From assembly GCF_000429965.1 (NCBI RefSeq), contig NZ_AUCW01000007.1, positions 1-64,000 of the forward strand: a stretch of DNA of 64,000 nt. Direction: 5' to 3'. Position numbers and translations under genes: made by a program. Shown here piece after piece: positions 26,901-37,445 of this stretch. Source of the stretch: Desulfogranum mediterraneum DSM 13871. Its GTDB lineage: Bacteria > Desulfobacterota > Desulfobulbia > Desulfobulbales > Desulfobulbaceae. The notes below the pieces were generated by a model. The model was not told the origin of the DNA. It saw only the letters and a list, made by a program, of their open reading frames with translations, and did no database searches. Numbering within the stretch: the first letter of the stretch is position 1; each line of letters starts with the position of its first letter.

Positions 26901-28139
26901 GGCTGTTTCCATGGCCAGCCAGGAAAAGGAGTGGTTCTGGGCCTGATCATAGAGGGCGGTCAGGGCGGCTTGAAATTCAGGAGGAATCTCCACCCCGATC
27001 CAGTGAAGGGCCAGCACCGCCACCAGGGTGGTCAGGCTGCGTTCCTCGGCCTCCAGCCGCTCGGTCAGGGCCATCATATCCGGCAACTTGCCGTCAGGTG
27101 CCCGGACCACGGCATCCAGGAAGCGGAAGGGAACCTCTTCAGGACAGCCCTGGCAGCGAAGCAGCACCGTATTGACCGCCTGACGGATCTGCTGCCGGTC
27201 CCCCTCCTGATTACGGGCCAGGAGGGCAAAGATGCAGAACAGCCCGGTTATGCCGTAGAAGAAGATGGGATTGTCTCCGGCATACTCCTGCAAGCGTTGC
27301 TGGTCTTCTGCAAAGAGTTCCAGGGCCTCGTCGAGATCACCACAGAGAAAGGCGACGCTGCCGGCAAAGCCTGAACCCTGAAAGGAATCAGCGTGACGAG
27401 CCAACAGCTCACGCAGATCGCTGAAACGACCTTGGAGCAGATAATAGTTGGCCAGGAGCCGATGAAAGGGCACCAGTTCAATACTCGAAACCGAGAGGGC
27501 GACCTCATTTTCCAGGTAGGCCAGGACATCGGGAAAGTGCTGGAGGTTTTCCAGGGAATAGCGAACCACCTGCTCAAGCAGGTAAAACTGGAGCGAGCTG
27601 GGCAGGCTGCTCAACCACTCCTGATCAAAGGCCCGGGCCGTGACGGTCACCGCCGGGGGATCACAATCCAGGACCCCACTGCACTCCTCATCGAGAAAGG
27701 CCAGAGCCTGATCGATCCGCTCAAAATCCTGCAGATAGACCCCGATCCGAAACTGACGCAGGGCGCGCCAGCAGCGGGTCACCCGCTTGCCGTAAAGATA
27801 GGAGACCGGAGCCTCCCGCTCCACCAGGGCGGCATAGACCCCAAAGAGATTTTCCTCAACGCTCTGACGGGTCAGATACTCCGCCAGCACCGGTTCACAC
27901 TGGTTCTTACCATTCAGGTACCCCTCTGCCCGCAGCCGTTTGATGGCCAGGTCGACCTCATCCTTAACCGGTCGCTTGCCCCCGGGAAACGAGAGCTCAA
28001 CCCTGGCAACACATTTACAGAGAAAGGCCTTGGAAACCGGCTCATAGATAATGGAAACCAACTGCAGCAGCAGCTGTTCCAGAAATGGGAGATTATCCAG
28101 GACGTGAAGGGTGCTCTTTTCCTCTTTAACAGCAGACAT
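23979..28139 (-). CDS. SNF2/Rad54-family helicase-like ATPase
   Basis: 1386 residues. About 900 N-terminal residues are unrecognised and largely helical, suggesting a repeat-like scaffold. The C-terminal motor has Walker A ADDMGLGKTLQA, DEAQ (VVLDEAQAIKN), TTGTPIENHLGELWNLFSF, then the helicase C domain (FSQFTGHL, SLKAGGLGLNLT, DRAHRIGQKRPV). These enzymes move on double-stranded DNA or remodel protein-DNA complexes rather than unwind strands. Bacterial homologues (HepA/RapA-like or Rad54-like) act in transcription or repair; the exact role is open. Nine G follow the stop codon. It is separated from ppiD by a terminator. Confidence 0.9.
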   Translation of the reverse strand: MSAVKEEKSTLHVLDNLPFLEQLLLQLVSIIYEPVSKAFLCKCVARVELSFPGGKRPVKDEVDLAIKRLRAEGYLNGKNQCEPVLAEYLTRQSVEENLFGVYAALVEREAPVSYLYGKRVTRCWRALRQFRIGVYLQDFERIDQALAFLDEECSGVLDCDPPAVTVTARAFDQEWLSSLPSSLQFYLLEQVVRYSLENLQHFPDVLAYLENEVALSVSSIELVPFHRLLANYYLLQGRFSDLRELLARHADSFQGSGFAGSVAFLCGDLDEALELFAEDQQRLQEYAGDNPIFFYGITGLFCIFALLARNQEGDRQQIRQAVNTVLLRCQGCPEEVPFRFLDAVVRAPDGKLPDMMALTERLEAEERSLTTLVAVLALHWIGVEIPPEFQAALTALYDQAQNHSFSWLAMETAELLATLGNDQANKKAVADELANQLQCRFLTHIIAPEDAWKQSLQELIRVTRKVGAAESNVRLAWFVAYGEQQLSILPKEQKKTASGGWTKGRSVALNRLLQTKDFDYLTSQDRQICGTIRQVGEVTGKNGGCDFDYEAALPLLVGHPHVFQEKSPHAPVEIVAGEPELVVEQKDENLFIHFAQDIGDGKLAVWPETPTRYRVIEINEKHRKVAEITGKNGLYVPIAASRQVLDAIGNIASFMTVHSSIEVLGEGEQAEFVESDSTVHIHIIPYGSGFRLEMFVRPFHQGGPYLKPGVGVSNLMSEIQGKRLQTRRNLMLEEQRAREVEESCPILDLAIDLEQEDKREWHLFDPEECLQALLELEEIREKIVLEWPEGEKISVRRQIGVNQLNLNIRTSQQDWFALSGQLELDQDQVIELKTLLDKVSEAKSRFIPMGDGQFIALTQEFRNRLEELILFGNPKGGESEELTIHPLAAIALDEFTQQANTTADQGWQRQLQAVADAQKFVPQVPSTLKAELRDYQQDGFVWMSRLANLGVGACLADDMGLGKTLQAIAVILSLADRGPTLVVAPTSVCMNWETEVNRFAPTLKMHLLSGQNREDIIEGLGKFDMLITSYTLLQQEIELLEQVPWQSVVLDEAQAIKNAATKRSRAAMKLKARFKLITTGTPIENHLGELWNLFSFINTGLLGSYKQFNRRFGIPIEKYHDRDARRSLKKLIRPFMLRRIKSQVLDELPPRTEITLRVEMQPEEMQFYEALRQQAIENIEGSAEKNGRHLRILAEIMRLRRACCNPKLIDANTKIASTKLKVFQEVVEELLGGRHKALVFSQFTGHLALIRAFLDEEKIAYKYLDGTTPAKERQRQVESFQKGDGDLFLISLKAGGLGLNLTAADYVIHMDPWWNPAVEDQAADRAHRIGQKRPVTVYRLVTAETIEEKIVRLHQEKRDLANSLLEGSDVSARISAEELLELIRTS

Positions 28140-28213
28140 GAATTCCGTAGTAGATAAAAGTTCAAGGGATGGTCAGGGCGCTGACCACGTGGAAGACGGG
28201 ACCAGCGGAAAAG

Positions 28214-28245
28214 CAAAAAACCCCGGCACAGGATGGCCGGGGTTC
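28214..28245 (-). terminator. Rho-independent terminator after ppiD
   Basis: AACCCCGGC (28219-28227) and GCCGGGGTT (28236-28244) form a nine-base stem; leftward it is followed by TTTTTT (28215-28220). It separates ppiD from the SNF2 gene. Confidence 0.92.
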
Positions 28246-28295
28246 AACGCTACAACAGATGGCCGCAGGCTGCGGCCGAAGCAGGCTGCCGCAAG

Positions 28296-30170
28296 CTACT
28301 GCAGCAACTGCTCATTGATCCAGATCTTGGCATCGCTGCGCAGGACCCCTATCCAGGCAGAGAGCAGCCGATTCTGCTGGTTGAGCAGGAGCTGTTTGGC
28401 CAGGCCCTGCTGCTGCTCCGCGCTCATCCCTGGACTGTTCTGCCGGCCATCGACCAGGGCAAAGACGTAAAAGCTGTCATTGGCGGCAATCACCTCTTCA
28501 GCCACGACCTGACTGTTGCTGAGAGCAAAGAGCGCCTGGACTAGCTCCCTGGGGATATCGGCCTGCACCGCGTCACGTTTGAGATAGTCCGACTCTTTGA
28601 TCGCTGACCCGGCAGGCAGGCCGCCCTCTTCCCTGGCCTTGGCCAGTAACTGCTCGGCCGCCTCCCGGGCCAGATCAGCGGCCTGTTCGGCGCTATAATC
28701 GGACACAACCTGGGCACGGATATCAGCCAGGGGCGGTACCTGCGGCTCCTGGCGATCGGTGACAAAGGCGATGGCATAGCCCTGCCCGGTCTCCACCAGG
28801 GAACTCAGCTCCCCTGCCCGCAGACCAAAAACCGCCTCAAGCAGGGCCATGGCCTGCTCAAGATTTTTGGGCGGTTGGTTGCGGGAGAAAAAATCCGTCT
28901 CAAGGACATGGCTGCCGCCGGCGGCTACGTACTTATCCAGACTGCCGGCCCGGATGATCTCCTCATAGGCGGCAGAGGCCTTTTGGAAGGTGATCCCCCG
29001 GACCCGCTGTTGACGGAGGTCCTGCCTGACCTCTGCCTCCACTTCCGCCAGGGACCTGATCACGGCCGGCTTGACCTCCTCCACCATGATCAGGTGATAA
29101 CCAAAGGGTGTTTCCACCGGCGCAGAGATCGCCCCCGGCTCCAGGGCAAAGACCGCCTGATCAAAGCTCGGTACCATCTGTCCCCGGCCGAAGAAACCGA
29201 GATCCCCGCCCTTGGACCGGGTCGGCCCCTCAGAGTATTGGCCGGCCAGGGTGGCAAAGTCCTTGCCCTGGCGGAGCTCTTCTTCAACCTGCTCGGCCCT
29301 CTTTTTGACCGCCTCTTTTTCTGCCGTGGTGGCGTCTTTGCCGACCTTAAAGAGGATATGACGGGCCCGCCGCTGTTCCGGCTGGCTAAAGGCCGCCAGA
29401 TTATCCTGGTAATAGTGAGCAAGATCTTCCTCGGTCAGGGCAACCTGCTCCAGATCCTCGGCAAAGGGAAAGGAGAGATACTGCATCTTGACCCGGGGAG
29501 GGGTGACATACTGGGAGCCATGCTGTTCATACCAGGCTGCCAGGGCCTCATCGGCCACCTCAACCTGATCAAGGAAGTCTGCACCCTGAAAAGCCACATA
29601 GGCCAGCTTACGTTCAGCATCGGCAAACTCGACCCAGGCCTGCAGTTCCTGGGGCGGCACCTCGGCAAAGGCATTGATCTGCTCTATCATCCTGGTGGTG
29701 ACCAGATCACTCTTCAACCCATCTTCAAAAGAGGTCGGGGTCAGACGGTTCTGGCTAAGGATCGCCTTGTACTGGTCCAGATCAAAGCTGCCGTTCTCCT
29801 GAAAGACCTGCATCTCCTGGATCATCCGCCGAGTCTCTTCGGCACTGATGACCACCCCGCTGGCCGCTGCCCCCTGGCGAAGCAGCTCAGCCTGGATCAG
29901 TTGATTAAGAACCTGGCTCTTCAGGCCCAGCCCCTCCAGGAAGCCGGCCGGCACCTGACCACCGAACTGCTGGCGATAGGTCTCCACCGAGCGATCATAA
30001 CTCTGCTGGAACTCCTGAAAAGAAATTTCCTCATCATTCACCACTGCTGCCGCGTTTCTGTTATCATTGAGGTTGCTGCCCACTCCCCAAAATATAAAAA
30101 CCACCGCAATCAACACGACCATGGCCTGAATAACGATAGACTGTGACCGCTTTCGCAAAATATTCAACAT
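28296..30170 (-). CDS. PpiD-like membrane-anchored peptidyl-prolyl isomerase
   Basis: 624 residues. A single N-terminal membrane helix (about 14-30, VIQAMVVLIAVVFIFWGVG), a SurA-like N-domain, and a parvulin domain at about 265-365 (RRARHILFKV, FATLAGQYSEGPTRSKGGDLGFFGRGQMV), then a helical tail. PpiD is a periplasmic chaperone near the Sec translocon that receives emerging outer-membrane proteins. GGAG lies about ten bases before the ATG. The window thus has both SurA-like and PpiD-like folding factors. Confidence 0.92.
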   Translation of the reverse strand: MLNILRKRSQSIVIQAMVVLIAVVFIFWGVGSNLNDNRNAAAVVNDEEISFQEFQQSYDRSVETYRQQFGGQVPAGFLEGLGLKSQVLNQLIQAELLRQGAAASGVVISAEETRRMIQEMQVFQENGSFDLDQYKAILSQNRLTPTSFEDGLKSDLVTTRMIEQINAFAEVPPQELQAWVEFADAERKLAYVAFQGADFLDQVEVADEALAAWYEQHGSQYVTPPRVKMQYLSFPFAEDLEQVALTEEDLAHYYQDNLAAFSQPEQRRARHILFKVGKDATTAEKEAVKKRAEQVEEELRQGKDFATLAGQYSEGPTRSKGGDLGFFGRGQMVPSFDQAVFALEPGAISAPVETPFGYHLIMVEEVKPAVIRSLAEVEAEVRQDLRQQRVRGITFQKASAAYEEIIRAGSLDKYVAAGGSHVLETDFFSRNQPPKNLEQAMALLEAVFGLRAGELSSLVETGQGYAIAFVTDRQEPQVPPLADIRAQVVSDYSAEQAADLAREAAEQLLAKAREEGGLPAGSAIKESDYLKRDAVQADIPRELVQALFALSNSQVVAEEVIAANDSFYVFALVDGRQNSPGMSAEQQQGLAKQLLLNQQNRLLSAWIGVLRSDAKIWINEQLLQ

Positions 30171-30324
30171 GATACAACCGCTCCTTCAACGATACCGACA
30201 AAAATAATCCCACCGGGAAAAGCCCCATTATGTTCAATTTTCCTACAACTTACCAGGGAAAAATGCATTCCTTTTCCTTCCCGGACTCTGATTGATCCGT
30301 CATTCAAAAAAATAGGGTGTATGC

Positions 30325-30354
30325 TTGACAAACCCATACCCCTATAGTAAGAAT
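30325..30354 (+). promoter_or_regulatory. Probable dsrC promoter
   Basis: A perfect TTGACA (30325-30330) followed at 17-18 bases by TAAGAAT (30348-30354) gives a sigma-70-like promoter about 70 bases before the dsrC start. The -10 is imperfect. Confidence 0.55.
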
Positions 30355-30421
30355 CTGGTGATTTTTTTCTAAACAGGACTGAAGTACGTACTCATATTAA
30401 TACTAGGCCAAGGAGGAACAC

Positions 30422-30742
30422 ATGGCAACAATCGATCACAATGGTACAAGTTACGAGGTAGATGAAGACGGCTTCCTGTTGAAAGGTGCCGACGATTGGG
30501 ATGAAAACTGGGTTGATTACGTAAAAGGCGTTGAGGGTATTGCGGAAATCACCGACGAACACCAGAAAGTCATCGATGCTCTTCAGGAATACTACAAGAA
30601 GAACGGCATCGCTCCCATGGTTCGGATCCTTTCCAAGACCACTGGTTTTCCCCTGAAGCGGATCTACGAACTGTTCCCCTCAGGACCAGGTAAAGGCGCC
30701 TGTAAGATGGCAGGTCTGCCCAAGCCCACCGGTTGTGTCTGA
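30422..30742 (+). CDS. dsrC: DsrC, sulfur-relay partner of dissimilatory sulfite reductase
   Basis: 106 residues, full length. The C-terminal arm has both redox cysteines, Cys94 (GKGACKMAG) and penultimate Cys105 (PTGCV), separated by ten residues as in true DsrC; TusE-like proteins keep only the last. In sulfate reducers DsrC takes the sulfur of sulfite from DsrAB as a trisulfide and passes it to the DsrMKJOP membrane complex. AAGGAGG precedes the ATG, a strong promoter and terminator flank it, and it is alone, as dsrC often is. It is the best lineage marker in the window, though it does not by itself settle sulfate reduction versus disproportionation. Confidence 0.96.
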   Translation: MATIDHNGTSYEVDEDGFLLKGADDWDENWVDYVKGVEGIAEITDEHQKVIDALQEYYKKNGIAPMVRILSKTTGFPLKRIYELFPSGPGKGACKMAGLPKPTGCV

Positions 30743-30759
30743 TATAGCCGACTATATCA
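30740..30759. repeat. Palindrome over the dsrC stop codon
   Basis: TGATATAG, CCGA, CTATATCA form an eight-base stem that starts at the TGA stop of dsrC. It precedes the main terminator by about 12 bases and could stabilise the mRNA 3' end. Confidence 0.7.
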
Positions 30760-30771
30760 GCGTGTAGTTTT

Positions 30772-30804
30772 AGGGAAGGTTGCCTGCAACCTTCCCTTTT
30801 TTTA
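30772..30804 (+). terminator. Rho-independent terminator of dsrC
   Basis: AGGGAAGGTTGC (30772-30783) and its perfect complement (30786-30797) form a 12-base stem with a two-base centre, followed by seven T. Confidence 0.95.
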
Positions 30805-30836
30805 TACCCACTGCCCTCCCCGCCCTCAGCAGCGGC

Positions 30837-31091
30837 CTAAAAGGACATCTCCAGGAAATGGGCATGATAACGGGTCAGGTCCTCACCGCATTGGCCGCAG
30901 ATAAATTTCACCTCTCCGTAGACCTCGGTGTCATTCTCCTCTGGAGTGAATGAGCCGTCCACATTCTGCACATAGCGGGTCGTCACCAGAACATTCTCCG
31001 CGATCTCAACAAAGTCTGTTTTATTGCCGCAGCTGCTGCAGACCACTCGCCCTGCCGGTTCCCCTGCAGGTATCTGTACTGTATTTTTCAT
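30837..31091 (-). CDS. Small zinc-ribbon protein
   Basis: 84 residues with two CxxC knuckles, VVCSSCGNKTDF and FICGQCGEDLTRYH, about 48 residues apart, a probable single zinc ribbon. Function unknown; such proteins often bind nucleic acid or act as metal-binding adaptors. ATG 31091 is annotated; a GTG at 31106 sits right by AAGGAG and cannot be excluded. Convergent with dsrC. Confidence 0.75.
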   Translation of the reverse strand: MKNTVQIPAGEPAGRVVCSSCGNKTDFVEIAENVLVTTRYVQNVDGSFTPEENDTEVYGEVKFICGQCGEDLTRYHAHFLEMSF

Positions 31092-31234
31092 TATAAATGC
31101 ATGCACTCCTTGGATTGGAGAAGATAATTAAGCTTTAGCGCAGCCCCCTCGGCTGGATTACCACGGCCGCCCCAGCAACCCCAGCGACCGAAAGCGCGCC
31201 TTCGCCCCCGCTCCCCAAAAGAGAGGGGAGGGAT

Positions 31235-31510
31235 TCATTTGATAAAAAAGGTTGGCTCTCTGCCAGGCCCTGGGAGCTGACGAGTCACCACCCGGTCCAC
31301 CCGTGCCAGCGGCGGCCCCCGGTGCAACCAGTTCACCATCCCGGCCAACTGCTGCTCATCCCCCTCAAGCAGGGCCTCCACCCTCCCATCCGGGCAGTTA
31401 CGGACCCAGCCGCTCACCCCCAGCTGCAGAGCCTCCTGGCGACAGCTTTCCCGAAACCAGACGCCCTGAACCCGGCCCCAAACCTCGACCATCAGCCGTG
31501 TACGCCCCAT
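31235..31510 (-). CDS. Acylphosphatase
   Basis: 91 residues. VWGRVQGVWFRESC holds the phosphate-binding loop and the catalytic Arg (about residue 20), followed by VSGWVRNCPDGRVEAL with the catalytic Asn of the acylphosphatase fold. It hydrolyses acyl phosphates such as carbamoyl phosphate or 1,3-bisphosphoglycerate. AGGAGGG precedes ATG 31510, 16 bases after the ligA stop, so it is likely in the ligA transcript. Confidence 0.92.
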   Translation of the reverse strand: MGRTRLMVEVWGRVQGVWFRESCRQEALQLGVSGWVRNCPDGRVEALLEGDEQQLAGMVNWLHRGPPLARVDRVVTRQLPGPGREPTFFIK

Positions 31511-31526
31511 CCCAGCCCTCCTGTTT

Positions 31527-33724
<2,198 letters not shown>

Positions 33725-33992
33725 GGTTGGCTGTACTCCTGTTCAAATTGAATAAAAAAATTCCATAGACTCCTCACCGCCTCTTACATATCAGAAATTT
33801 ACTTTTTCGTCGATCAGGTTATGGTAAGCAGCGTAGACAAACAAGCACTGCGCAGGGTCGAAGCCGAGAGGAGTCGTCACTGCCTGCTGAACGGGATCAG
33901 CACAGGGGCGACTTCTCCCTGGCTGCTCTGTACAGGGAGGACAGCGCGCCCAGATCGTTGTCCCCCCATTTCACCTTGGCTGGGAGGACCCC

Positions 33993-35024
33993 ATGCATAT
34001 TATCGTTACCGGAGGGGCTGGCTATATCGGCAGCCACACCTGCGTTGAACTCTTGGAAAACGGCCATCAGGTCACCGTGATCGACAACCTCTCCAATGCC
34101 AGCCGGGTCTCGCTGAGCCGGGTTGAAGAACTCACCGCCAGGCAGCTGCGCTTTTTCCAGGTCGATCTCCTGGACCAGGCAGGACTGGGCGAGGTCTTTT
34201 CCCAGGTCACGCCGGTTGACGCGGTGATCCATTTTGCCGGACTCAAGGCGGTGGCTGAATCCGTTGAACAGCCCCTGCGCTACTACCACAACAACATCAG
34301 CGCCACCCTGAACCTCTGCCAGGTCATGGCCGAACACCAGGTCAAAAATATCGTCTTCAGCTCTTCGGCCACGGTCTACGGAGACCCGGCATCGGTGCCC
34401 ATCAGGGAACACTTCCCGCTCTCCTGCACCAACCCCTACGGCCGGACCAAGTTGATGAGTGAAGAGATCCTCAGGGACCTCCATACGGCCGACAACAGCT
34501 GGAATGTCGCCCTGCTGCGGTACTTTAACCCCGTGGGCGCACACGAGTCGGGCCGTATCGGCGAAGACCCCAACGGCATCCCCAACAACCTGATGCCCTA
34601 CATCGCCCAGGTCGCCGGCGGTAAACTGGAGCAACTCAGTGTCTTTGGCGATGATTATCCCACCGCGGACGGCACCGGGGTCCGGGACTTCATCCATGTG
34701 GTTGACCTGGCCCAGGGCCACCTCCTGGCCCTGGAAAAACTCAAACAACACCCTGGGGTGGTCACCTATAACCTGGGAACCGGCCAGGGCTATTCGGTGC
34801 TGGAGTTGGTCCGCGCCTTTGAACAGGCCTCCGGACGTGCGGTCAACTACCGGATCGCCCCCCGCCGCTCCGGTGACATTGCCCAGTGCTACGCCGATCC
34901 GGGCCTGGCCCTGAGCGAGCTTGGCTGGCAGGCCAAGCGTGATATCCAGCAGATGTGTGCCGATACCTGGCGCTGGCAGAGTGATAATCCCCAAGGCTAC
35001 CCTGCCTCCGACGAACAGGACTAG
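33993..35024 (+). CDS. galE: UDP-glucose 4-epimerase
   Basis: 343 residues, extended SDR. GGAGYIGSHTCVELL (NAD), SSSATVYGDP and NPYGRTKLM (the Ser and YxxxK pair) and later FNPVGAHESGRIGEDPN identify GalE, which interconverts UDP-glucose and UDP-galactose for surface polysaccharide. GGGAGG precedes ATG 33993. A diguanylate cyclase gene follows by 17 bases, hinting that c-di-GMP and exopolysaccharide supply are co-transcribed (inference). Confidence 0.95.
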   Translation: MHIIVTGGAGYIGSHTCVELLENGHQVTVIDNLSNASRVSLSRVEELTARQLRFFQVDLLDQAGLGEVFSQVTPVDAVIHFAGLKAVAESVEQPLRYYHNNISATLNLCQVMAEHQVKNIVFSSSATVYGDPASVPIREHFPLSCTNPYGRTKLMSEEILRDLHTADNSWNVALLRYFNPVGAHESGRIGEDPNGIPNNLMPYIAQVAGGKLEQLSVFGDDYPTADGTGVRDFIHVVDLAQGHLLALEKLKQHPGVVTYNLGTGQGYSVLELVRAFEQASGRAVNYRIAPRRSGDIAQCYADPGLALSELGWQAKRDIQQMCADTWRWQSDNPQGYPASDEQD

Positions 35025-35041
35025 ATCCCTTAGGCATAGCC

Positions 35042-36490
35042 GTGACCCACATCACCGATAAGAAACGGATCACCATCCTCATTGGCCTGCTCCTCATCCT
35101 TGGCTTCATGACCACCAGCCTGGTCAGTTACACCACCACCACCCACGCGGTCCGGCGCGACCTCAGCGAAGACGTCCTGCCCCTCACCGGCGACAACATC
35201 TACTCTGAGATCCAAAAAGATCTCATCCGCCTGGTCTTCATCTCCTCGATGATGGCCACAGACACCTTTCTCAGGGACTGGATCCGGGACGGCGAACAGG
35301 ACCCTGCAGCCATCACCAGATACCTGGCCGCCATCCAGGCGAAGTATGGTACGGTCACCTGCTTCCTGGTTTCAGAGGCCAGCCATACCTACTATCAATC
35401 AAAGGGGGTGCTCAAAACCGTGGACCGGGACGAGCCGCGCGACAACTGGTACTTCAGGGTACGTGAGCTGAACACCCCCTATGAGATCAATCTGGATGTC
35501 GACCTGGCCAACAGTGATGCCCTGACCATCTTCATCAACTACAGGGTCGAGGACGAGCAGGGGCGCTATCTGGGGGCCACGGGCTGCGGCCTCACGGTGA
35601 CCAGTGTCAAGACCCTGCTGGAAGAGTATGCCCACCGCTATAACCGCCAGATCTACTTTGTCGACAGTGCAGGCCAGGTCGCCCTGGCCAGCAGCAGCAA
35701 ACCTCCGCCCTTCGCCCGTCTGGCGGAGGTGCCCGGCCTGCGCGGCCTGGACCTCAGCCGCCAGGACCCCGCTTCAAGGTCCGTCTCCTACCAGCGAAAC
35801 CAGCAGACCGTGCTCCTCAACAGCCGGTTCATCCCGGAGTTGGGCTGGCACCTCTTTGTCGAGCAGTCCATTGCCGACAAGATCCACCACAACCGGCTGA
35901 CTCTTGGCAAAAACCTGCTCATCAGCCTGAGCATCGGCACCCTTATTCTGCTGGCAATCTACTCCACGGTCAGCTCCTACCAGCAGACCCTGGAGACCCT
36001 GGCCAGCACCGATACCCTGACCCAACTCAGCAACCGCAACGCCGGAGAGATCCTCTTTGCCCAGTCCATCCGGGAAGCAAGGAGGAGTGCCAAGCCCCTG
36101 ACCGTGATTCTCCTTGACCTGGACCGGTTCAAACAGATCAATGACCGCTACGGCCATGCCGCCGGTGACGCTGCCCTGGTAAGCGTTGCAGCCACGGTGA
36201 AAGAGCGTATCCGCGAGGCAGACAGCTTCAGCCGCTGGGGGGGAGAGGAATTTTTACTGCTCCTCAAAGAGTGTTCTCTTGGTCATGGTCAGGAGATCGG
36301 CGAACAGATCAGGAAGGCGGTGGAGGAGACCACCATCTACTTTGAGGGCAAGCCCATCACGGTCCGGGTCAGCCTGGGGGTGGCGGAGCTCGCACCAGGG
36401 GAAGAGCAGGAGGCCTTTCTCAAGAGGGCGGATCAGGCCCTGTATCAGGCCAAAGATGAGGGCAGGAATCGGGTGGTGCTGGCTGGCTGA
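35042..36490 (+). CDS. Membrane diguanylate cyclase with Cache sensor
   Basis: 482 residues. TM1 at about 10-31, a periplasmic double-Cache-like sensor (about 35-285; DNWYFRVRELNTPYEINLDV), TM2 at about 293-312 and a C-terminal GGDEF domain (about 325-480; TDTLTQLSNRN, RWGGEEFLLLL). The active site GGEEF is intact, and READ five residues before it is a normal inhibitory I-site. It should make c-di-GMP in response to a periplasmic ligand. It starts with GTG 35042 behind a weak ribosome binding site, 17 bases after galE. Confidence 0.92.
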   Translation: MTHITDKKRITILIGLLLILGFMTTSLVSYTTTTHAVRRDLSEDVLPLTGDNIYSEIQKDLIRLVFISSMMATDTFLRDWIRDGEQDPAAITRYLAAIQAKYGTVTCFLVSEASHTYYQSKGVLKTVDRDEPRDNWYFRVRELNTPYEINLDVDLANSDALTIFINYRVEDEQGRYLGATGCGLTVTSVKTLLEEYAHRYNRQIYFVDSAGQVALASSSKPPPFARLAEVPGLRGLDLSRQDPASRSVSYQRNQQTVLLNSRFIPELGWHLFVEQSIADKIHHNRLTLGKNLLISLSIGTLILLAIYSTVSSYQQTLETLASTDTLTQLSNRNAGEILFAQSIREARRSAKPLTVILLDLDRFKQINDRYGHAAGDAALVSVAATVKERIREADSFSRWGGEEFLLLLKECSLGHGQEIGEQIRKAVEETTIYFEGKPITVRVSLGVAELAPGEEQEAFLKRADQALYQAKDEGRNRVVLAG

Positions 36491-36541
36491 AACGGATCAA
36501 CCAGCAAGCCGAGGCTGGAGCGGCTGGAATCGATCACGGCA

Positions 36542-36612
36542 GCACCCTCCCCTTTCGAGGTCGGGGAGGGTGCCGAACCGCACTCAAGCCGGCATCCCCC
36601 TGCAAGAGGGGG
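36542..36612. terminator. Two hairpins between convergent genes
   Basis: GCACCCTCCCC (36542-36552) pairs perfectly with 36563-36573, and CCCCCT (36596-36601) with AGGGGG (36607-36612). They lie between the diguanylate cyclase and the Cache protein genes that converge here, and probably act as a two-way transcription end, although no T run is present. Confidence 0.55.
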
Positions 36613-36664
36613 AGAGAGGGGGGAAATGCGCCTGGCTGCAGGCAGCCGGCGCAGGGACGGGCTG

Positions 36665-37057
36665 CTAGTAGCCGCTGGCAACGATCAGGTCGGTCTTGGT
36701 CTTCTTGGCATAGGTATGCTTTTCCTTGCCCTTCCACTGATAGTTAATCCAGACACCGTCAGCGGTGGCAGCCTGAAGTGCCTCATAGATGGGCATGGCC
36801 TTGGTCTTCAGATCCTGGCCGGCCAGAGAAGGATGAACGATGAGCAGCCCACCCTGCTCCATGATAAAGGCATAGGGAGTGTAGGCATCGGCAGCAAAAG
36901 CGGCTGCATCCTTACCGCCGTCGATGGCAAGCACAATCTCATCGACATGCTTGCTGATTGCAGCCTTATCTGGGGCATCGGCGGCATCGGTGGCCACAGC
37001 CTGACCTGCAAAAAGGGCGAGACTGACAACTGCGAGAACAACCATTACACGTTTCAT
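36665..37057 (-). CDS. Secreted single-Cache-domain protein
   Basis: 130 residues: signal peptide (MKRVMVVLAVVSLALFAGQAVA), then a stand-alone Cache-type sensor domain (DAYTPYAFIMEQGGLLIVHP, GVWINYQWKGKEKHTY, TDLIVASGY). Such domains usually form the ligand-binding part of chemoreceptors and cyclases; here there is no membrane or signalling part, so it may be a periplasmic ligand carrier or accessory to another sensor. GGAGAAAAAG precedes ATG 37057. Convergent with the Cache-containing diguanylate cyclase. Confidence 0.85.
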   Translation of the reverse strand: MKRVMVVLAVVSLALFAGQAVATDAADAPDKAAISKHVDEIVLAIDGGKDAAAFAADAYTPYAFIMEQGGLLIVHPSLAGQDLKTKAMPIYEALQAATADGVWINYQWKGKEKHTYAKKTKTDLIVASGY

Positions 37058-37213
37058 CTTTTTCTCCATTCTGAATTTCAAGGAAACACCCTGCTCCGAC
37101 AGGATACCATAGCTACTGACCAGGGGAGCCGAGGGCCTTGGCAAGGTACGGCCTCCCGTGTCACTGCGCCCTCTACAGCAGAGATCGTGCCAAACCTTGA
37201 GAAAAACAAACAC

Positions 37214-37429
37214 TCCCCTGACACCCCCCTGTATTCACAGAATATTTACACCTCCACGCCCCCCCTGAAGACGGGGCTCAAGCCTCCACCCTCCCCGGAC
37301 AGCTCAACCCATGGCCCCAGCTCCGGCCGGAGCCGTCTCTAAAAAGCAACACCAGCACGCCCTGTAAGCGCCTCTATTCAAGGTCTTAGCCCAGAGGAAG
37401 GGAAGAGCCAGCCCCCGCACCAGTGTCGC
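37214..37429. other. Intergenic region, no gene seen
   Basis: C-rich sequence upstream of the Cache protein gene, ending at a 26-base palindrome (37420-37445). No coding frame with a good start. Confidence 0.5.
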
Positions 37430-37445
37430 TTAAAAGTGACACTGG
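37420..37445. repeat. 26-bp near-perfect palindrome
   Basis: CCAGTGTCGCTT (37420-37431) and AAGTGACACTGG (37434-37445) are inverted copies with one G-T wobble. The leftward open frame below ends inside it, so it could be a 3' end hairpin of that gene. Confidence 0.8.

Noticed and set aside
25485-27374. Rightward 629-codon frame opposite the SNF2 gene
   Set aside because: Shadow of the helicase gene; no motif and no ribosome site.
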